A DNA stretch of 39,490 bases, taken from positions 1 to 39,490 of the forward strand of contig NZ_JAAFZA010000082.1 of NCBI RefSeq assembly GCF_015356865.1, written 5' to 3'. The notes beneath the pieces are model-generated. The model was not told where the DNA came from. It was given only the letters and a program-made list of their open reading frames with translations, and did not search any database. Source of the DNA: Catenulispora pinisilvae. GTDB lineage: Bacteria; Actinomycetota; Actinomycetes; Streptomycetales; Catenulisporaceae. The translations under genes were made by a program, and so were the position numbers. Within the stretch, counting starts at the first letter, position 1. Each line of letters begins with the position of its first letter. Shown one piece after another: positions 1-8,349 of the stretch.

Positions 1-99
1 GCCGTGGCCGCCGCCCCCGCCGCGGGCCTGCGCCACCTCCGGACTGGCCGCCGCGGCGACGACCGCCGCGAGTACGAGTATCCGTCGCCCGATCCGCAC
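1..99 (-). CDS. N-terminus of an exported protein, cut by the window edge
   Basis: The frame read leftward from a GTG at 99 stays open to the window edge and gives 33 residues. They form a textbook signal peptide: Met-Arg-Ile-Gly-Arg-Arg, a hydrophobic core (ILVLAAVVAAAA), then a likely signal peptidase site after AQA, followed by a Gly-rich mature start (RGGGGGHG). A strong ribosome binding site (AAGGGGG) lies about 7 bases upstream of the GTG, which supports this start. The protein is probably secreted. The mature domain lies outside the window, so no function can be given. The 239 bases between this gene and the divergent gene at 339 must hold both promoters; I see no clear operator there. 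Confidence 0.6.
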   Translation of the reverse strand, partial: MRIGRRILVLAAVVAAAASPEVAQARGGGGGHG

Positions 100-338
100 C
101 TGGATCCCCCTTGAAAATCAACAACGCTACAAAACAAGGTACGGCAAGAAGGTCACGGGCCAAGCAAGCCCGGCTCACGGACCAGCGCCCTTCCCCCCAC
201 CTCAACGGCGGCGGGTCCGTGCGACGCCGCCGGGCTGGGCTTCCCGGCGCCGTCCACACCCGGCGGGGTGCGGGTCACCGGCGGCGGCCTCGATAATCGA
301 TTCCCTGGCATATCGGGCGAGGCGAGAGCGGGTCGGCG

Positions 339-1313
339 ATGGTCCATCAGGTACGGGTGCTCGTGGTGACGATGTTCGACACCGATCCGGAGGACGGGAA
401 CGGCGAGGCCTTCCGGTGGCGGGTGCGGGACGGTCTCGACACCTCGGTCGCCCTGCCCGGGCTGTGCGCGGACTTCCCAGTGGTGCACGGCCGCGCCGAC
501 GGACTGTGGCTGCTGACCACCGGGATGGGCGAGTCGAACGCGGCGGCCTCGGTGGCGGCGCTGGCGCTGTCCGGGCAGTTCGACCTGTCCCGGGCCTACG
601 TCCTGATCGCGGGCATCGCCGGCATCGATCCGGCGGTCGGCACCATCGGCTCCGTGGTCTGCGCCGACTACGCGGTGCACGGCGGCTACGCCCACGAACT
701 GGACGCCCGCGAGATCCCGGCGAGCTGGCCGCACGGCTTCGTGCCGCTGGGGGCGAGCGCCCCGGGCAAGCCCCCGGAGCTGCGGGTGCCCGGCGAGGTG
801 TACCGGCTGGACGAGTCACTGCGGCGGGCGGCGGCCACGATCGGGGCCGGCGTGCCGTTGGCCGACGACCCGGCGGCGGCCCAGATGCGCGCCGCCTACC
901 CGGGCCCCGGCGGTCAGGCCCCCGCGGTCCTGTCCGGCTCGTCGCTGACGACGAGTGTGTTCTGGTTCGGGCAGAAGCTGGGCGAACGGGCCAGCGGCTG
1001 GGTGCACGACTACACCGACCGCCGGGGCCGGTACGCGGTGACACAGATGGAGGACAACGCGACCCTGGTGGCGCTGGACCGGGCGGCACAGGCCGGGCTG
1101 GTGGACTTCTCGCGGGTGGCGGTGCTGCGGTCCGGAGCGAACTTCGACCGGGCCGCCCCCGGGCACGCCCCCGAGTCGGCGTTCACCGAGGACGTGGGCT
1201 GGACCCTGGCCGCGGAGAACGTCTGGCGGGTGGGATCGCGGCTGGCCGGGGAGATCATGGCGAACTGGGAGGCCTGGGAGCAGGGAGTGCCCGCGCACTT
1301 GGCCGGGGCGTAA
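339..1313 (+). CDS. Purine nucleoside permease (NUP) family protein
   Basis: A 324-residue protein that resembles the NUP family, which is named after yeast/Candida purine nucleoside permeases but has a nucleoside-phosphorylase-like fold. Visible family features are the N-terminal VLVVTMFDTD strand, the Gly-rich TTGMGESNAAAS segment near residue 61, the AGIAGIDPAVGTIGSV segment near residue 90, and the TQMEDNATLVAL segment near residue 230. I see no hydrophobic membrane helices, so despite the name it is more likely a soluble or exported nucleoside-binding or phosphorylase-like protein than a true permease. The ATG follows a purine-rich GAGGCGAGAG stretch. The gene stands alone and converges on the 1471-2484 gene, with a hairpin terminator between them. 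Confidence 0.8.
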   Translation: MVHQVRVLVVTMFDTDPEDGNGEAFRWRVRDGLDTSVALPGLCADFPVVHGRADGLWLLTTGMGESNAAASVAALALSGQFDLSRAYVLIAGIAGIDPAVGTIGSVVCADYAVHGGYAHELDAREIPASWPHGFVPLGASAPGKPPELRVPGEVYRLDESLRRAAATIGAGVPLADDPAAAQMRAAYPGPGGQAPAVLSGSSLTTSVFWFGQKLGERASGWVHDYTDRRGRYAVTQMEDNATLVALDRAAQAGLVDFSRVAVLRSGANFDRAAPGHAPESAFTEDVGWTLAAENVWRVGSRLAGEIMANWEAWEQGVPAHLAGA

Positions 1314-1325
1314 ACCTGCCTCACA

Positions 1326-1360
1326 AGTAGATCGGCCCGCACTAGTAGATCGGCCCGCAC
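1326..1360. repeat. Two-copy 18-bp direct repeat
   Basis: A 17-base unit beginning AGTAGATCGG and ending CCCGCAC occurs twice without a mismatch, at 1326-1342 and 1344-1360. It lies just downstream of the nucleoside permease gene, before the terminator hairpin. No function is visible. Confidence 0.8.
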
Positions 1361-1375
1361 AACACAGCGGTCACG

Positions 1376-1409
1376 GCAGTGGCGCCCTCGGTTTCCAGAG
1401 CGCCACTGC
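1376..1409. terminator. Bidirectional hairpin terminator between convergent genes
   Basis: GCAGTGGCGC (1376-1385) and GCGCCACTGC (1400-1409) form a perfect 10-bp stem with a 14-base loop. It sits midway between the convergent genes ending at 1313 and 1471. There is no long T-tract, which is usual for actinomycete terminators. Confidence 0.75.
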
Positions 1410-1470
1410 GTTGTTCAGCGTTCAGCCCATGCCGGCAGTAGTCGAGTCACTGCCGATTCCGGGCGAGCTA

Positions 1471-2484
1471 TCAGTGACCACCCGAGCTCGAAGGCCCACC
1501 GCTCGGCACTTTCCCCGCGGGACTGATCGGATAGGACTTCACAGCGCTGGGCGCCACGAACTGCTCGACGCTCGCCGCCTCCGCAAGCTTCTCGATGCTG
1601 AACGGGAACGGGTCATACACCGATCCCGGCTTCTCGGTCGCCGAGGCCGTGTCGTAGGAGTCCGAGGCGACGATCGTCAATGCCGCGCCCGAGGGCAGGA
1701 CCCGCCGGGCCTTCATCGAGACCCGGTCGCCGTTCTGCACCTCGCCGACGGTGACCTTCGAGCCGTCCTTCAGGGTCGTGCTGCTCTTCTGGACCCAGGG
1801 GGCCGACCCGGGGGCGACGCCGGGCGCACGGTCGGCCAGCGTCATGTCACTCGACAGCGGGGCCGGTTCCGAGGCGCCGGGAAGCGAGAACGTGACGGAG
1901 ATGGCGACCGAGGGCAGTGCGGTGGCCTGGCCCTTGTTGCTGTAGGTGATGTTCGCCGTGGTGCCGTTGAAGCCATCGCTCCGGTTGCCGATATAGGTCC
2001 ACACGACGTCGGGTGTGATGGACTCTTGCCGCGCGTTGAGCTCCGTCAGGTGCGTCCCCGCCGGATCGAGGACCGCGTCGATGGCCCGCAGTGCCGGGCA
2101 CTCCTGATACGCCACCGTCTCCGCTGCGGACTTGTCCACGCCCGATTCGGCCGCGAAGGCGTTGGTCACGTCCGCCACGCAGATCGGATCCGCCGGAGCG
2201 GACGGGGAGGCGGACGGACCGCCGGAAGCCACGGACGCGCCGGCCCGGCCCGAGCCCACCGCCCCCGGGAGTGCGGCGATCGCGATGCCGACGGCCGCGA
2301 TCCCGGCCGTGGCGCCGCTGACGGCCGCGAGCCGGCGGGTGCGGGCGCCGCGGCGTCCGAGGCCGGCGATCCCGTCGGCGGTGAAGCCCAGCGGCGGGCC
2401 CGGGTCGTCGGCGACCTGCGCGAACAGGTCGTGGATCCGGTCGCCGTGGTCGTCGTGGTCGTCGTGGCTCTGGTTGTCGTTCAT
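1471..2484 (-). CDS. Membrane-anchored partner of the ECF sigma factor (CU044_5270-like)
   Basis: About 337 residues. A charged, His/Asp-rich cytoplasmic N-terminus (residues 1-50) is followed by one hydrophobic segment (about 53-75, AAVSGATAGIAAVGIAIAAL) and a large extracytoplasmic domain. The layout fits the putative anti-sigma or sensor proteins that follow SigE-family ECF sigma genes in actinomycetes. A GTG three codons earlier (2493) is possible, but it overlaps the AAGGAG binding site. The ATG at 2484 has good spacing and overlaps the sigma stop codon as ATGA, so I prefer it. I see no zinc-binding anti-sigma motif (HxxxCxxC), so an anti-sigma role is inferred from the operon only. Confidence 0.7.
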   Translation of the reverse strand: MNDNQSHDDHDDHGDRIHDLFAQVADDPGPPLGFTADGIAGLGRRGARTRRLAAVSGATAGIAAVGIAIAALPGAVGSGRAGASVASGGPSASPSAPADPICVADVTNAFAAESGVDKSAAETVAYQECPALRAIDAVLDPAGTHLTELNARQESITPDVVWTYIGNRSDGFNGTTANITYSNKGQATALPSVAISVTFSLPGASEPAPLSSDMTLADRAPGVAPGSAPWVQKSSTTLKDGSKVTVGEVQNGDRVSMKARRVLPSGAALTIVASDSYDTASATEKPGSVYDPFPFSIEKLAEAASVEQFVAPSAVKSYPISPAGKVPSGGPSSSGGH

Positions 2485-3059
2485 CGATCCCACTCCTTCT
2501 CGGTCACGCTGACAGGGGGCTCCGCGATCGGCCGAAGCAACACGCGCAGCGCGGACAGGCCCCGCGCGGACTGGGACTTCACGGTGCCGACCGTGCAGCC
2601 CAGCGCGTGGGCCGCCTGCTCGACCGACATGTCCTCCCAGTAGCGCAGCACCAAGGTCGCGCGCTGCCGGGGCGGGAGTTTCGCCAGCGCGGCGAAGATC
2701 TCATCCCGGTGTCCGAGCCGGATCTCGAATCCGGACTCGGCGTTCGCGCCCTCGCCGTTCATCCCGTCCCCGTCCCGCATGTGCAGGCCGACTTCGGGCA
2801 GCTCGGCGAACGGGCGCTCACGGCGCCAACTCCGCCGCCGCTCGTCGATCAGGCAGCGGACGAGGACCTGCCGGACGTACGCGTCACGGCTGCCGCTGCG
2901 TTGGACCTTCGACCACGACCGGTACAGCCGCAACAACGCGGTCTGCACCAGATCCTCGGCCTGGTGCCAATCGCCGCACATCAGGTAGGCGGTACGACGT
3001 AGCGCGAGCGATTGCGCGGCGGCGTACTCCTTGAAATCTGCCTCATCGGTAAGGCGCAT
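2481..3059 (-). CDS. SigE-family ECF RNA polymerase sigma factor
   Basis: 192 residues, normal for ECF sigma factors. Region 2 is seen at about residues 25-55 (CGDWHQAEDLVQTALLRLYR), and region 4 at about 130-185 (LPPRQRATLVLRYWEDMS, then a helix-turn-helix with GCTVGTVKSQSARGL). The linker is longer than usual and carries an acidic, Met/Gly-rich stretch (RDGDGMNGEGANAES). It redirects RNA polymerase to its own promoters. The start ATG has a GGGAGG site upstream, and the stop overlaps the next start (ATGA), so both proteins are made in step. It diverges from the secreted peptidase at 3251, which may be a target, but I could not identify an ECF promoter motif in the 191-bp gap. Confidence 0.9.
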   Translation of the reverse strand: MRLTDEADFKEYAAAQSLALRRTAYLMCGDWHQAEDLVQTALLRLYRSWSKVQRSGSRDAYVRQVLVRCLIDERRRSWRRERPFAELPEVGLHMRDGDGMNGEGANAESGFEIRLGHRDEIFAALAKLPPRQRATLVLRYWEDMSVEQAAHALGCTVGTVKSQSARGLSALRVLLRPIAEPPVSVTEKEWDR

Positions 3060-3250
3060 CCAGCACCCTCCCCTCCCGTGTCCCGCCTAGGACGGAAGGA
3101 GTCGGCCGCGAGGTTGCACGGAACGCCTCACGAATTCGGCCGCCATGATCGACCGCTGAGCCACGGGCCGACCGCCCGCCACCGATCTCCACCCGGACCT
3201 CCACCCCTGCACCGACGACGAGAGCAGGTCAGCCCCCTTAGCGTCGCGCC

Positions 3251-4828
3251 ATGACTGCAATCCTGCGCGCCCCGGCCGTGACCGGTGCCGCGCTTCTGTC
3301 GACCGTGCTCGCGCTGACCGCCGTGGCCGCGCCCGCCATCGCGGCCGCCCCGGACACGCCGGGCACCTCGGCCACGACCACCGCCACGACCATCCCCGCG
3401 ACCGCCTCCGCCGCGTCCACCCCCGCCAGCTCTGCCAGCCCTGCCACCCCGCTGGTCTGGGGTTCCTGCCCGGCGCCGACCCCGAACGCGAACGGCGTCC
3501 CGTTCCCGCGTGATCCCCGCGAGCAGTGCGCGAGTCTACGGGTGCCGCGCGACTACCGGGATCCCGGACAGGGCGCCATCACGCTGGAGATCTCGCGGAT
3601 CCGCACCGCCGACCCCGCGCACCGGCGCGGCGACCTGGTCGTGGTGCCGGGCGGCCCGGGCGGTTCGGGGCTGGACTACCCGGGGCAGATGGTCTCGGTG
3701 CTGCCCTCGGCCGTGCTCGGTTCCTACGACCTGATCGGCTTCGACGAACGCGGGGTGGGCAACAGCACGCCGGTGCGCTGCGATCTGCCGGCCGCCGACC
3801 GCGCCGCCGAACTCAACTACCCCTTCCCGGCGCCCGACGGGTCGATCACCGCCAACCTGGCCTACGCCCACACGGTCGCCGACGACTGCGCGGCGGCGAG
3901 CGGCCCCTACCTGGCCGACATCACCACCGCGAACTCGGCGCGGGACCTGGACCGGATCCGGGCCGCGCTCGGCGACCCGGCGATCTCCTACGTGGGCACT
4001 TCATACGGCACGTACCTCGGCGAGGTCTACGCGAGCCTGTTCCCCACCCACACCGACCACGTGGTGCTGGACAGCTCAGTCGCCCCGGGCGGCGTCAAGC
4101 AGGGCATCAGCCTGTTCAGCCAGGGCGCGGCCGAGACCTTCCCGGCGCTCGCCGCCTACCTGGCCGCCCGTGACAGCACGCTGCACCTCGGCGCCACCCC
4201 CGCCGCCGTCCGCGCCACGTACTTCCGCCTCGCGGCCGAACTCGACCGCTCACCGCTGACCCTCACCGACGGCCGGGTGCTGACCGGGAACGCATTGCGG
4301 GCCGCCACCTACTCCACGCTGACCAACCCGGCCTACTACCCGATCGCGGCCGCGGCCTGGCAGCTGGCCGCCACTCGGACCACCAGCGTCCCGGGCGGCG
4401 GTTCGGGCACGACCCTGCCGACGGTGGTGCCGGACAACTTCATCGCCGCCCAGGACGCGGTGATCTGCCAGGACTCGGTCTGGTCGAGCGACCCGGCGTA
4501 CTACGCCGCCCGCACCGCCGCCGACCGGCAGCGCTACCCGCTCACCGACGGCATGTCCGGCGACGTGTGGCCGTGCGCCTTCTGGCACTACCGCCCGACC
4601 GAGCCGCCGGTCCGCCCCAGCCCGGCCGGACCGCGCGACATCCTGATGCTCCAGAACCGCTACGACCCCGACACCGCCTACTCCGGCGCCCGGCAGACCC
4701 TGCACGCCTTCGGCCACCGGGCCGCCATGGTCACCGTCGACGCCTCCGGGCATGGCGTGGACTTCAGCGATCCGCGGGTCAGCAGCCCGCTCATCACGTT
4801 CCTGCTGAGCGACCGACTGCCGGGCTGA
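3251..4828 (+). CDS. Secreted TAP-type tripeptidyl aminopeptidase / alpha-beta hydrolase
   Basis: 525 residues. The signal peptide covers about residues 1-32 (cleavage near AIAA), followed by an Ala/Thr/Ser/Pro-rich linker to about residue 66. The alpha/beta-hydrolase domain shows the oxyanion loop VVPGGPGGSG (131-140) and the nucleophile elbow GTSYG with Ser251. The C-terminal TAP-like domain supplies the likely acid (LQNRYDPDTAYSG) and the base His in DASGHGVDF. This matches the Streptomyces Tap/SlpD/SlpE family, which cleaves N-terminal di- or tripeptides from exported proteins or peptides outside the cell. Other esterases share the fold, so the substrate is uncertain. The ribosome binding site is weak. 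Its 3' end is partly duplicated downstream. Confidence 0.9.
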   Translation: MTAILRAPAVTGAALLSTVLALTAVAAPAIAAAPDTPGTSATTTATTIPATASAASTPASSASPATPLVWGSCPAPTPNANGVPFPRDPREQCASLRVPRDYRDPGQGAITLEISRIRTADPAHRRGDLVVVPGGPGGSGLDYPGQMVSVLPSAVLGSYDLIGFDERGVGNSTPVRCDLPAADRAAELNYPFPAPDGSITANLAYAHTVADDCAAASGPYLADITTANSARDLDRIRAALGDPAISYVGTSYGTYLGEVYASLFPTHTDHVVLDSSVAPGGVKQGISLFSQGAAETFPALAAYLAARDSTLHLGATPAAVRATYFRLAAELDRSPLTLTDGRVLTGNALRAATYSTLTNPAYYPIAAAAWQLAATRTTSVPGGGSGTTLPTVVPDNFIAAQDAVICQDSVWSSDPAYYAARTAADRQRYPLTDGMSGDVWPCAFWHYRPTEPPVRPSPAGPRDILMLQNRYDPDTAYSGARQTLHAFGHRAAMVTVDASGHGVDFSDPRVSSPLITFLLSDRLPG

Positions 4829-4857
4829 GGCGGATCGGCGAGCGACTGCCAGGCTGA
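4809..4857 (+). repeat. Stop-codon-spanning duplication of the peptidase 3' end
   Basis: The 20 bases ending at the gene's stop (4809-4828) recur at 4838-4857 with 18 of 20 identical. Both copies end in a coding string for Leu-Pro-Gly-stop. One of seven such cases in this window. Confidence 0.7.
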
Positions 4858-4869
4858 CCCGGACCAGCG

Positions 4870-4915
4870 GGCCCGCCGATTCGGACCCGGACCAGCGGGC
4901 CCGAATCGGCGGGCC
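4870..4915. terminator. Long perfect hairpin between convergent genes
   Basis: GGCCCGCCGATTCGG (4870-4884) is exactly complementary to CCGAATCGGCGGGCC (4901-4915), giving a 15-bp stem with a 16-base loop. It lies between the peptidase gene and the convergent lipoprotein gene and should stop transcription from either side. Confidence 0.75.
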
Positions 4916-4980
4916 GGATCAGCGACTCGGATCAGCGACTCGGATCAGCGACTCAGATCAGCAAGCTCGAATCAGCAGAC
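4916..4980. repeat. 13-bp tandem repeat, three perfect and two decayed copies
   Basis: GGATCAGCGACTC is repeated exactly at 4916-4928, 4929-4941 and 4942-4954, and with mismatches at 4955-4967 and 4968-4980. The array directly follows the terminator hairpin, in the gap between convergent genes. No coding or regulatory role is visible. Confidence 0.8.
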
Positions 4981-5043
4981 TGATCCGCAGGTGCATCCGG
5001 CCGTCGTCGACTCCCATGCCATCAGTTCCGGCCGAACGGCGCG

Positions 5044-5676
5044 CTACTGGCCACACTTTCCAGCGGCGTCGGCGGTGGCGTCGCAGAAGGTCCCGCCGGC
5101 GTACGGCTCGGTCAGCACGCCGTCCTGCACGCCCGCGATGCCGCCCTGCCCCTTCTGCGCCTCGGGCGAACCAGGGGTGGGGAAGTCCGGGTTCTCATTG
5201 AACGAGGCCGACAGGAGCGTGGTGTAGAGGGCAGCGTCGGCGTGCGAGCCGCTGGCGTGGTCGACGCTGAAGCGGAGCGTCCAGGCGACCGTGCAGCAGC
5301 CGTCGTACACCTTCTCGGTGGCGATGCCGTCCGCGCTGATGGTGAGCGTGCGGGTGTGTCCGGTCCAGGTGCCGACGAAGGGCTTCAGATCGCTGGCACC
5401 GGTCGGGGCGTTGCCCGCGCCCGGTGCGGTGCTGGTCGAGGGCGACACGACAGACGTTGACGTTGACGCCGATGCCGATGCCGATGCCGATGCCGAAGCA
5501 ACAGATGTTGATATGACCGACGATGATGTGGCAGCGTTCGCGGCAGCCGGGCTTGAGATATTCGTGCCGGCAGCCGTCGCGGTGGTACCGGTACTGGAGC
5601 AGGCGGTGAGCCCGAAGCACAACCCGACGAGTGCCGGCGCGACCGTGATCGCGCCCCTCCGGCGGCTGTTCAGCAT
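5044..5676 (-). CDS. Putative lipoprotein with Ser/Ala-rich linker
   Basis: About 210 residues from the ATG at 5676. An Arg-rich start and hydrophobic core lead to a lipobox (GLTAC, Cys26), so the protein should be lipid-anchored outside the membrane. A low-complexity Ser/Ala/Thr linker (about 30-95) separates the anchor from a C-terminal domain with FVGTWTGHTRTLTI and four Cys (CC in DGCC, then FCDATADAAGKC). I do not recognise the domain beyond its resemblance to small actinomycete cell-wall lipoprotein domains. A GTG at 5724 would add 16 residues; neither start has a good ribosome binding site. The linker is encoded partly by a GATGCC hexanucleotide run near 5470-5495. Confidence 0.65.
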   Translation of the reverse strand: MLNSRRRGAITVAPALVGLCFGLTACSSTGTTATAAGTNISSPAAANAATSSSVISTSVASASASASASASTSTSVVSPSTSTAPGAGNAPTGASDLKPFVGTWTGHTRTLTISADGIATEKVYDGCCTVAWTLRFSVDHASGSHADAALYTTLLSASFNENPDFPTPGSPEAQKGQGGIAGVQDGVLTEPYAGGTFCDATADAAGKCGQ

Positions 5677-5785
5677 TCGGCGATTGTGACGAGCGCGAAC
5701 GGCGGCGCCAACGGTGAATGTCACCTGTTCCGCCGCCGCGCTTCGAGCTATAAGGCAGAGCGATCGCCGGAGTGTCCGCGGCGGG

Positions 5786-7144
5786 CTATTGGGGTTCCAC
5801 CTGCAAGGTCACGGGCGCCGAGGCTGACCGCAGCAGTCCGGCTTGCGACGGGCTGAAGGCGGCGCTCAGGGTATGCGTGTCGACTGCAAGCGCGGTGGTG
5901 CTGAGGGTAGCCGTGCCGTTGGTGACCGAGACCGGCGCACCCAAGGGGACCGTACCCGCGCCCTCCAGCGCGGAATCGTAGAACTGGACCGTCCCCGACG
6001 TCGCGCCGGACACCGACGCGGTCAGCGTCACCGCGGCACCCTGCGTCGCGGTTCCGGACGGCGAGATCGCGAGCGAGGTGGTCGTGCCGGCCGCGACGGG
6101 GCCGAGGGCGATATCAGAGGGCTGGCCTTCGAGCCGGACCGCGCCGAGGTTCGCGCCTGACCCAGTGGCGAGCGCCGCGAAGGAGCCGCTGCCCATGGGG
6201 TTCTCGTCGGCGACGTAAAGAGAGCTGCCGGTCGGGTCCAGGGCCTCGGCGACGCTGATGGCGGAGGGGAAGCTGGTCGAGACGGCGTCGGTTTGGAGGT
6301 CGATCGCATAGATCCGGGCCGTCGGTCCCGTGCTGACGTAGGCCGTGGTTCCGGCTGGGTTGACGGCCACGGCCATCGGGTTGCTTCCGGATGGCAGCGT
6401 GACGGTGGCGGTCACCGTGTTCGTGGCCGTGTCTATGACGCACAGCTTGCGGGTCGCGAGATCGGCGACGTAGACGCGGGTGCCAGTCGCGTTGACGGCC
6501 ACGGAGCCACCGGAGGTACCGCACAGGACGCTGCCGACGACCGTGTCGGTACCGGTGTCGATCACCGACAGGGTGCCGGTGGCGCTGGTCGTGTAGAGCA
6601 TAGTTCCGGCCGGGTTCAGCGCGAGGCGGTGGCCGCCGGCCGGGATCGTCGCGATCACCGTCCGGGTGGCGGTGTCGACGACGTCGGTGGATCCGGAACC
6701 GTCCGCGTCGGCGACGTACGCCCGCGTACCGGACGCGTTCACCGCGACCGCGTCGTTCGCGCCGCCGACGGTGATCGTGGCCAGTGTCGCGTCGGTACCG
6801 GCGTCGAGGACTACGAGGGCGCCCTGGGCGGTTCCGTAGACCTCGGTGCCGGCCGGGTTGACGGCGATGCCGGACAGGTACTGCGCGATGGTGCGGAAGT
6901 CGACGAGCGCGTCGGTGCGGGTATCGACTACGGCGACGGCGTTCGGCGTGCCGAAGGAGCCGCCAACGGAGAGGTAGGCGAGCTGACCGGTCGGTGAATC
7001 GGCGACGCGGGCGGCTATAGCGGGGACGGCTGGCGCGTGGACAGCAGTGGCGTCGGCGCGCGCGGACGCGGGCAGTGCGCCGAGGCTGCCGGCGCACAGC
7101 AGCGCCGCGGCCGACAACGCTGGCAGGACGAGGACACGGGACAT
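5786..7144 (-). CDS. Secreted YVTN-type beta-propeller with C-terminal Ig-like domain
   Basis: About 452 residues. The signal peptide (residues 1-30, cleavage near ASARA) is followed by seven or so repeats carrying the pattern V-D-T-x-T-x-x-V and A-V-N-P-x-G-T-x-x-Y-V, typical of YncE/YVTN surface beta-propellers. The last 90 residues (SLAISPSGTATQGAAVTLTA onward) form a bacterial Ig-like domain, ending in a short tail. Such proteins are exported and probably bind surfaces or ligands; no enzyme residues are recognisable. The ATG at 7144 fits the signal peptide and has GGAAGG upstream. A TTG at 7186 would add 14 unlikely residues. An odd palindrome lies about 100 bp upstream. Confidence 0.8.
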   Translation of the reverse strand: MSRVLVLPALSAAALLCAGSLGALPASARADATAVHAPAVPAIAARVADSPTGQLAYLSVGGSFGTPNAVAVVDTRTDALVDFRTIAQYLSGIAVNPAGTEVYGTAQGALVVLDAGTDATLATITVGGANDAVAVNASGTRAYVADADGSGSTDVVDTATRTVIATIPAGGHRLALNPAGTMLYTTSATGTLSVIDTGTDTVVGSVLCGTSGGSVAVNATGTRVYVADLATRKLCVIDTATNTVTATVTLPSGSNPMAVAVNPAGTTAYVSTGPTARIYAIDLQTDAVSTSFPSAISVAEALDPTGSSLYVADENPMGSGSFAALATGSGANLGAVRLEGQPSDIALGPVAAGTTTSLAISPSGTATQGAAVTLTASVSGATSGTVQFYDSALEGAGTVPLGAPVSVTNGTATLSTTALAVDTHTLSAAFSPSQAGLLRSASAPVTLQVEPQ

Positions 7145-7245
7145 GGCGATGGGGTCCTTCCGCTGGTGACAGATAGCGGTGTGCAACCTGAAGTCATCGG
7201 CAGGGCCCAGCCTCGCTCCGGCGATCCCGGGCCCTCCGCCCCGTG

Positions 7246-7274
7246 AATCAGAACTCTAACTTAGAGCCCTGATT
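7246..7274. promoter_or_regulatory. 29-bp A/T-rich palindrome, candidate operator
   Basis: The core CTCTAA-C-TTAGAG (7254-7266) is a perfect inverted repeat. It is framed by a second pair, AATCAG (7246-7251) and CTGATT (7269-7274). Only the two positions between the pairs do not match. The A/T-rich, odd-centred dyad in a GC-rich genome looks like a binding site for a dimeric regulator. It lies upstream of the propeller gene and overlaps the stop of the cupin gene, so a terminator hairpin is the alternative. Confidence 0.5.
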
Positions 7275-7833
7275 ATCTCCGCCATCTCCCGGATACGCCG
7301 GCGTCCTTAGCAGAGATCTGCGAAGGGTCGGCTGCGTCGACCGGCAGCGGCCAGGCGATGGCGAGCGCCGGATCGAGCGGGTTCGCCGCCACCCCGGCCA
7401 TCCCGGGACGCCACTCCTGATCGAAGCAGTAGAGGTACTGAGTGACGCCCGGGCTGACGGACTGGAATCCGTTGCACACGCCCTTGGGTACCATGACCTG
7501 CGTGCCCTTGGTCAGCCGCACAGTGACGACCTTCCCCTGGGACGGGGAATCGGGGCGCGCATCGAAGTAGGCGCCGAACGCCTCGCCCACGACGACGGCC
7601 ACGAGCTTGAACATGTCCTCGCCGTGCAGACCGCGCAGCGCGCCCTGCCGGGTCTCGGTGACGTTGATCTGGAGCCAGGGGCCGAGCGAGGGCAGCCCGG
7701 CTTCCAGGAAGGCGGACTCGCGGTAGAACTCGCGTACTGTGCCGCGCTCGTCGGTGATCTGCTTCATCCGCAGGACTCTGAGGTCCTGGATGTCGGTGTC
7801 TTCCACGGTGAACGGGATGATCTCGGCTGGCAT
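7273..7833 (-). CDS. RmlC-like dTDP-sugar 3,5-epimerase family cupin
   Basis: 186 residues, the normal length for RmlC. Family marks are TDERGTVREFYRES near residue 27, the RGLH motif with the presumed catalytic base His70, the GKVVTVRLTKG strand, VPKGVCNGFQ near 115-124 in place of the usual VPxGFAHGF, a Tyr pair in TQYLYCFDQEW, and the ISAKDA tail. These enzymes epimerise C3 and C5 of dTDP-4-keto-6-deoxyglucose in deoxysugar synthesis. The changes RGLHGE (for RGLHxQ) and CNGFQ (for AHGF) set it apart from classic RmlC. No other sugar-nucleotide gene lies nearby, so the exact substrate is open. Confidence 0.8.
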   Translation of the reverse strand: MPAEIIPFTVEDTDIQDLRVLRMKQITDERGTVREFYRESAFLEAGLPSLGPWLQINVTETRQGALRGLHGEDMFKLVAVVVGEAFGAYFDARPDSPSQGKVVTVRLTKGTQVMVPKGVCNGFQSVSPGVTQYLYCFDQEWRPGMAGVAANPLDPALAIAWPLPVDAADPSQISAKDAGVSGRWRR

Positions 7834-7908
7834 GAGCAGCAGTATGAGGCAGCGCTGCCGAGCGGGCCGAGCAGGCCGAGCCGCCCGGCGCCGCTCAGCC
7901 GCCGGCCC

Positions 7909-8253
7909 TTACGGAATCCGCGCGTCGTGCTGCAACCGCGCGGCCTCCTGCACCTCGTCGGTCAGTTCGGCGACCTTGACCGGCCGCACCGACGTGAAGT
8001 GCCGGCCCACCGGGCACCACTGGAGCCGCACCGGCCCGAGCCGGACGGCCTTGACCGACGCGCCGGGGATCCAGATCGTCGTGAACAGGTGGCCGGCGCG
8101 GCATCGCACCGCCGTCTGCAACCCGACGGCGTAGCCGCTCTTGCGCATGTAGGCCGTCTCCAGGGCGATCATTCCGATCGCGCCCACGACGGCCCGCCCC
8201 AGGCGCTTGCGTCGGACCGCGGGCACCGCTGTCGGCTTCGGCTTCTTCGGCAT
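7909..8253 (-). CDS. Small actinomycete protein with Cys/His pairs
   Basis: About 114 residues. A basic N-terminus (PKKPKPTAVPAVRRKR) is followed by a short hydrophobic stretch and a region with two spaced pairs, RCRAGH and WCPVGRH, separated by WIPGASVKAVRLG. The arrangement suggests a zinc-ribbon-like or small beta fold; similar proteins are common and uncharacterised in actinomycetes. A GTG five codons upstream (8268) is possible. Function unknown. It is on the same strand as the cupin gene, 75 bp upstream of it. Confidence 0.55.
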   Translation of the reverse strand: MPKKPKPTAVPAVRRKRLGRAVVGAIGMIALETAYMRKSGYAVGLQTAVRCRAGHLFTTIWIPGASVKAVRLGPVRLQWCPVGRHFTSVRPVKVAELTDEVQEAARLQHDARIP

Positions 8254-8349
8254 GAGTTCAGTGTGCACCCGGCGCGCTTGCTGTGCTCAGCGGGACTCGG
8301 TCCGCAGCCCGCAGCACGTGTACCACGAGCACACGGATTCGCGCTCACG

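Noticed and set aside
4916..4980. 13-bp array as a replication iteron or attachment site
   Set aside because: Only three perfect copies, next to a terminator, with no integrase or replication gene near.
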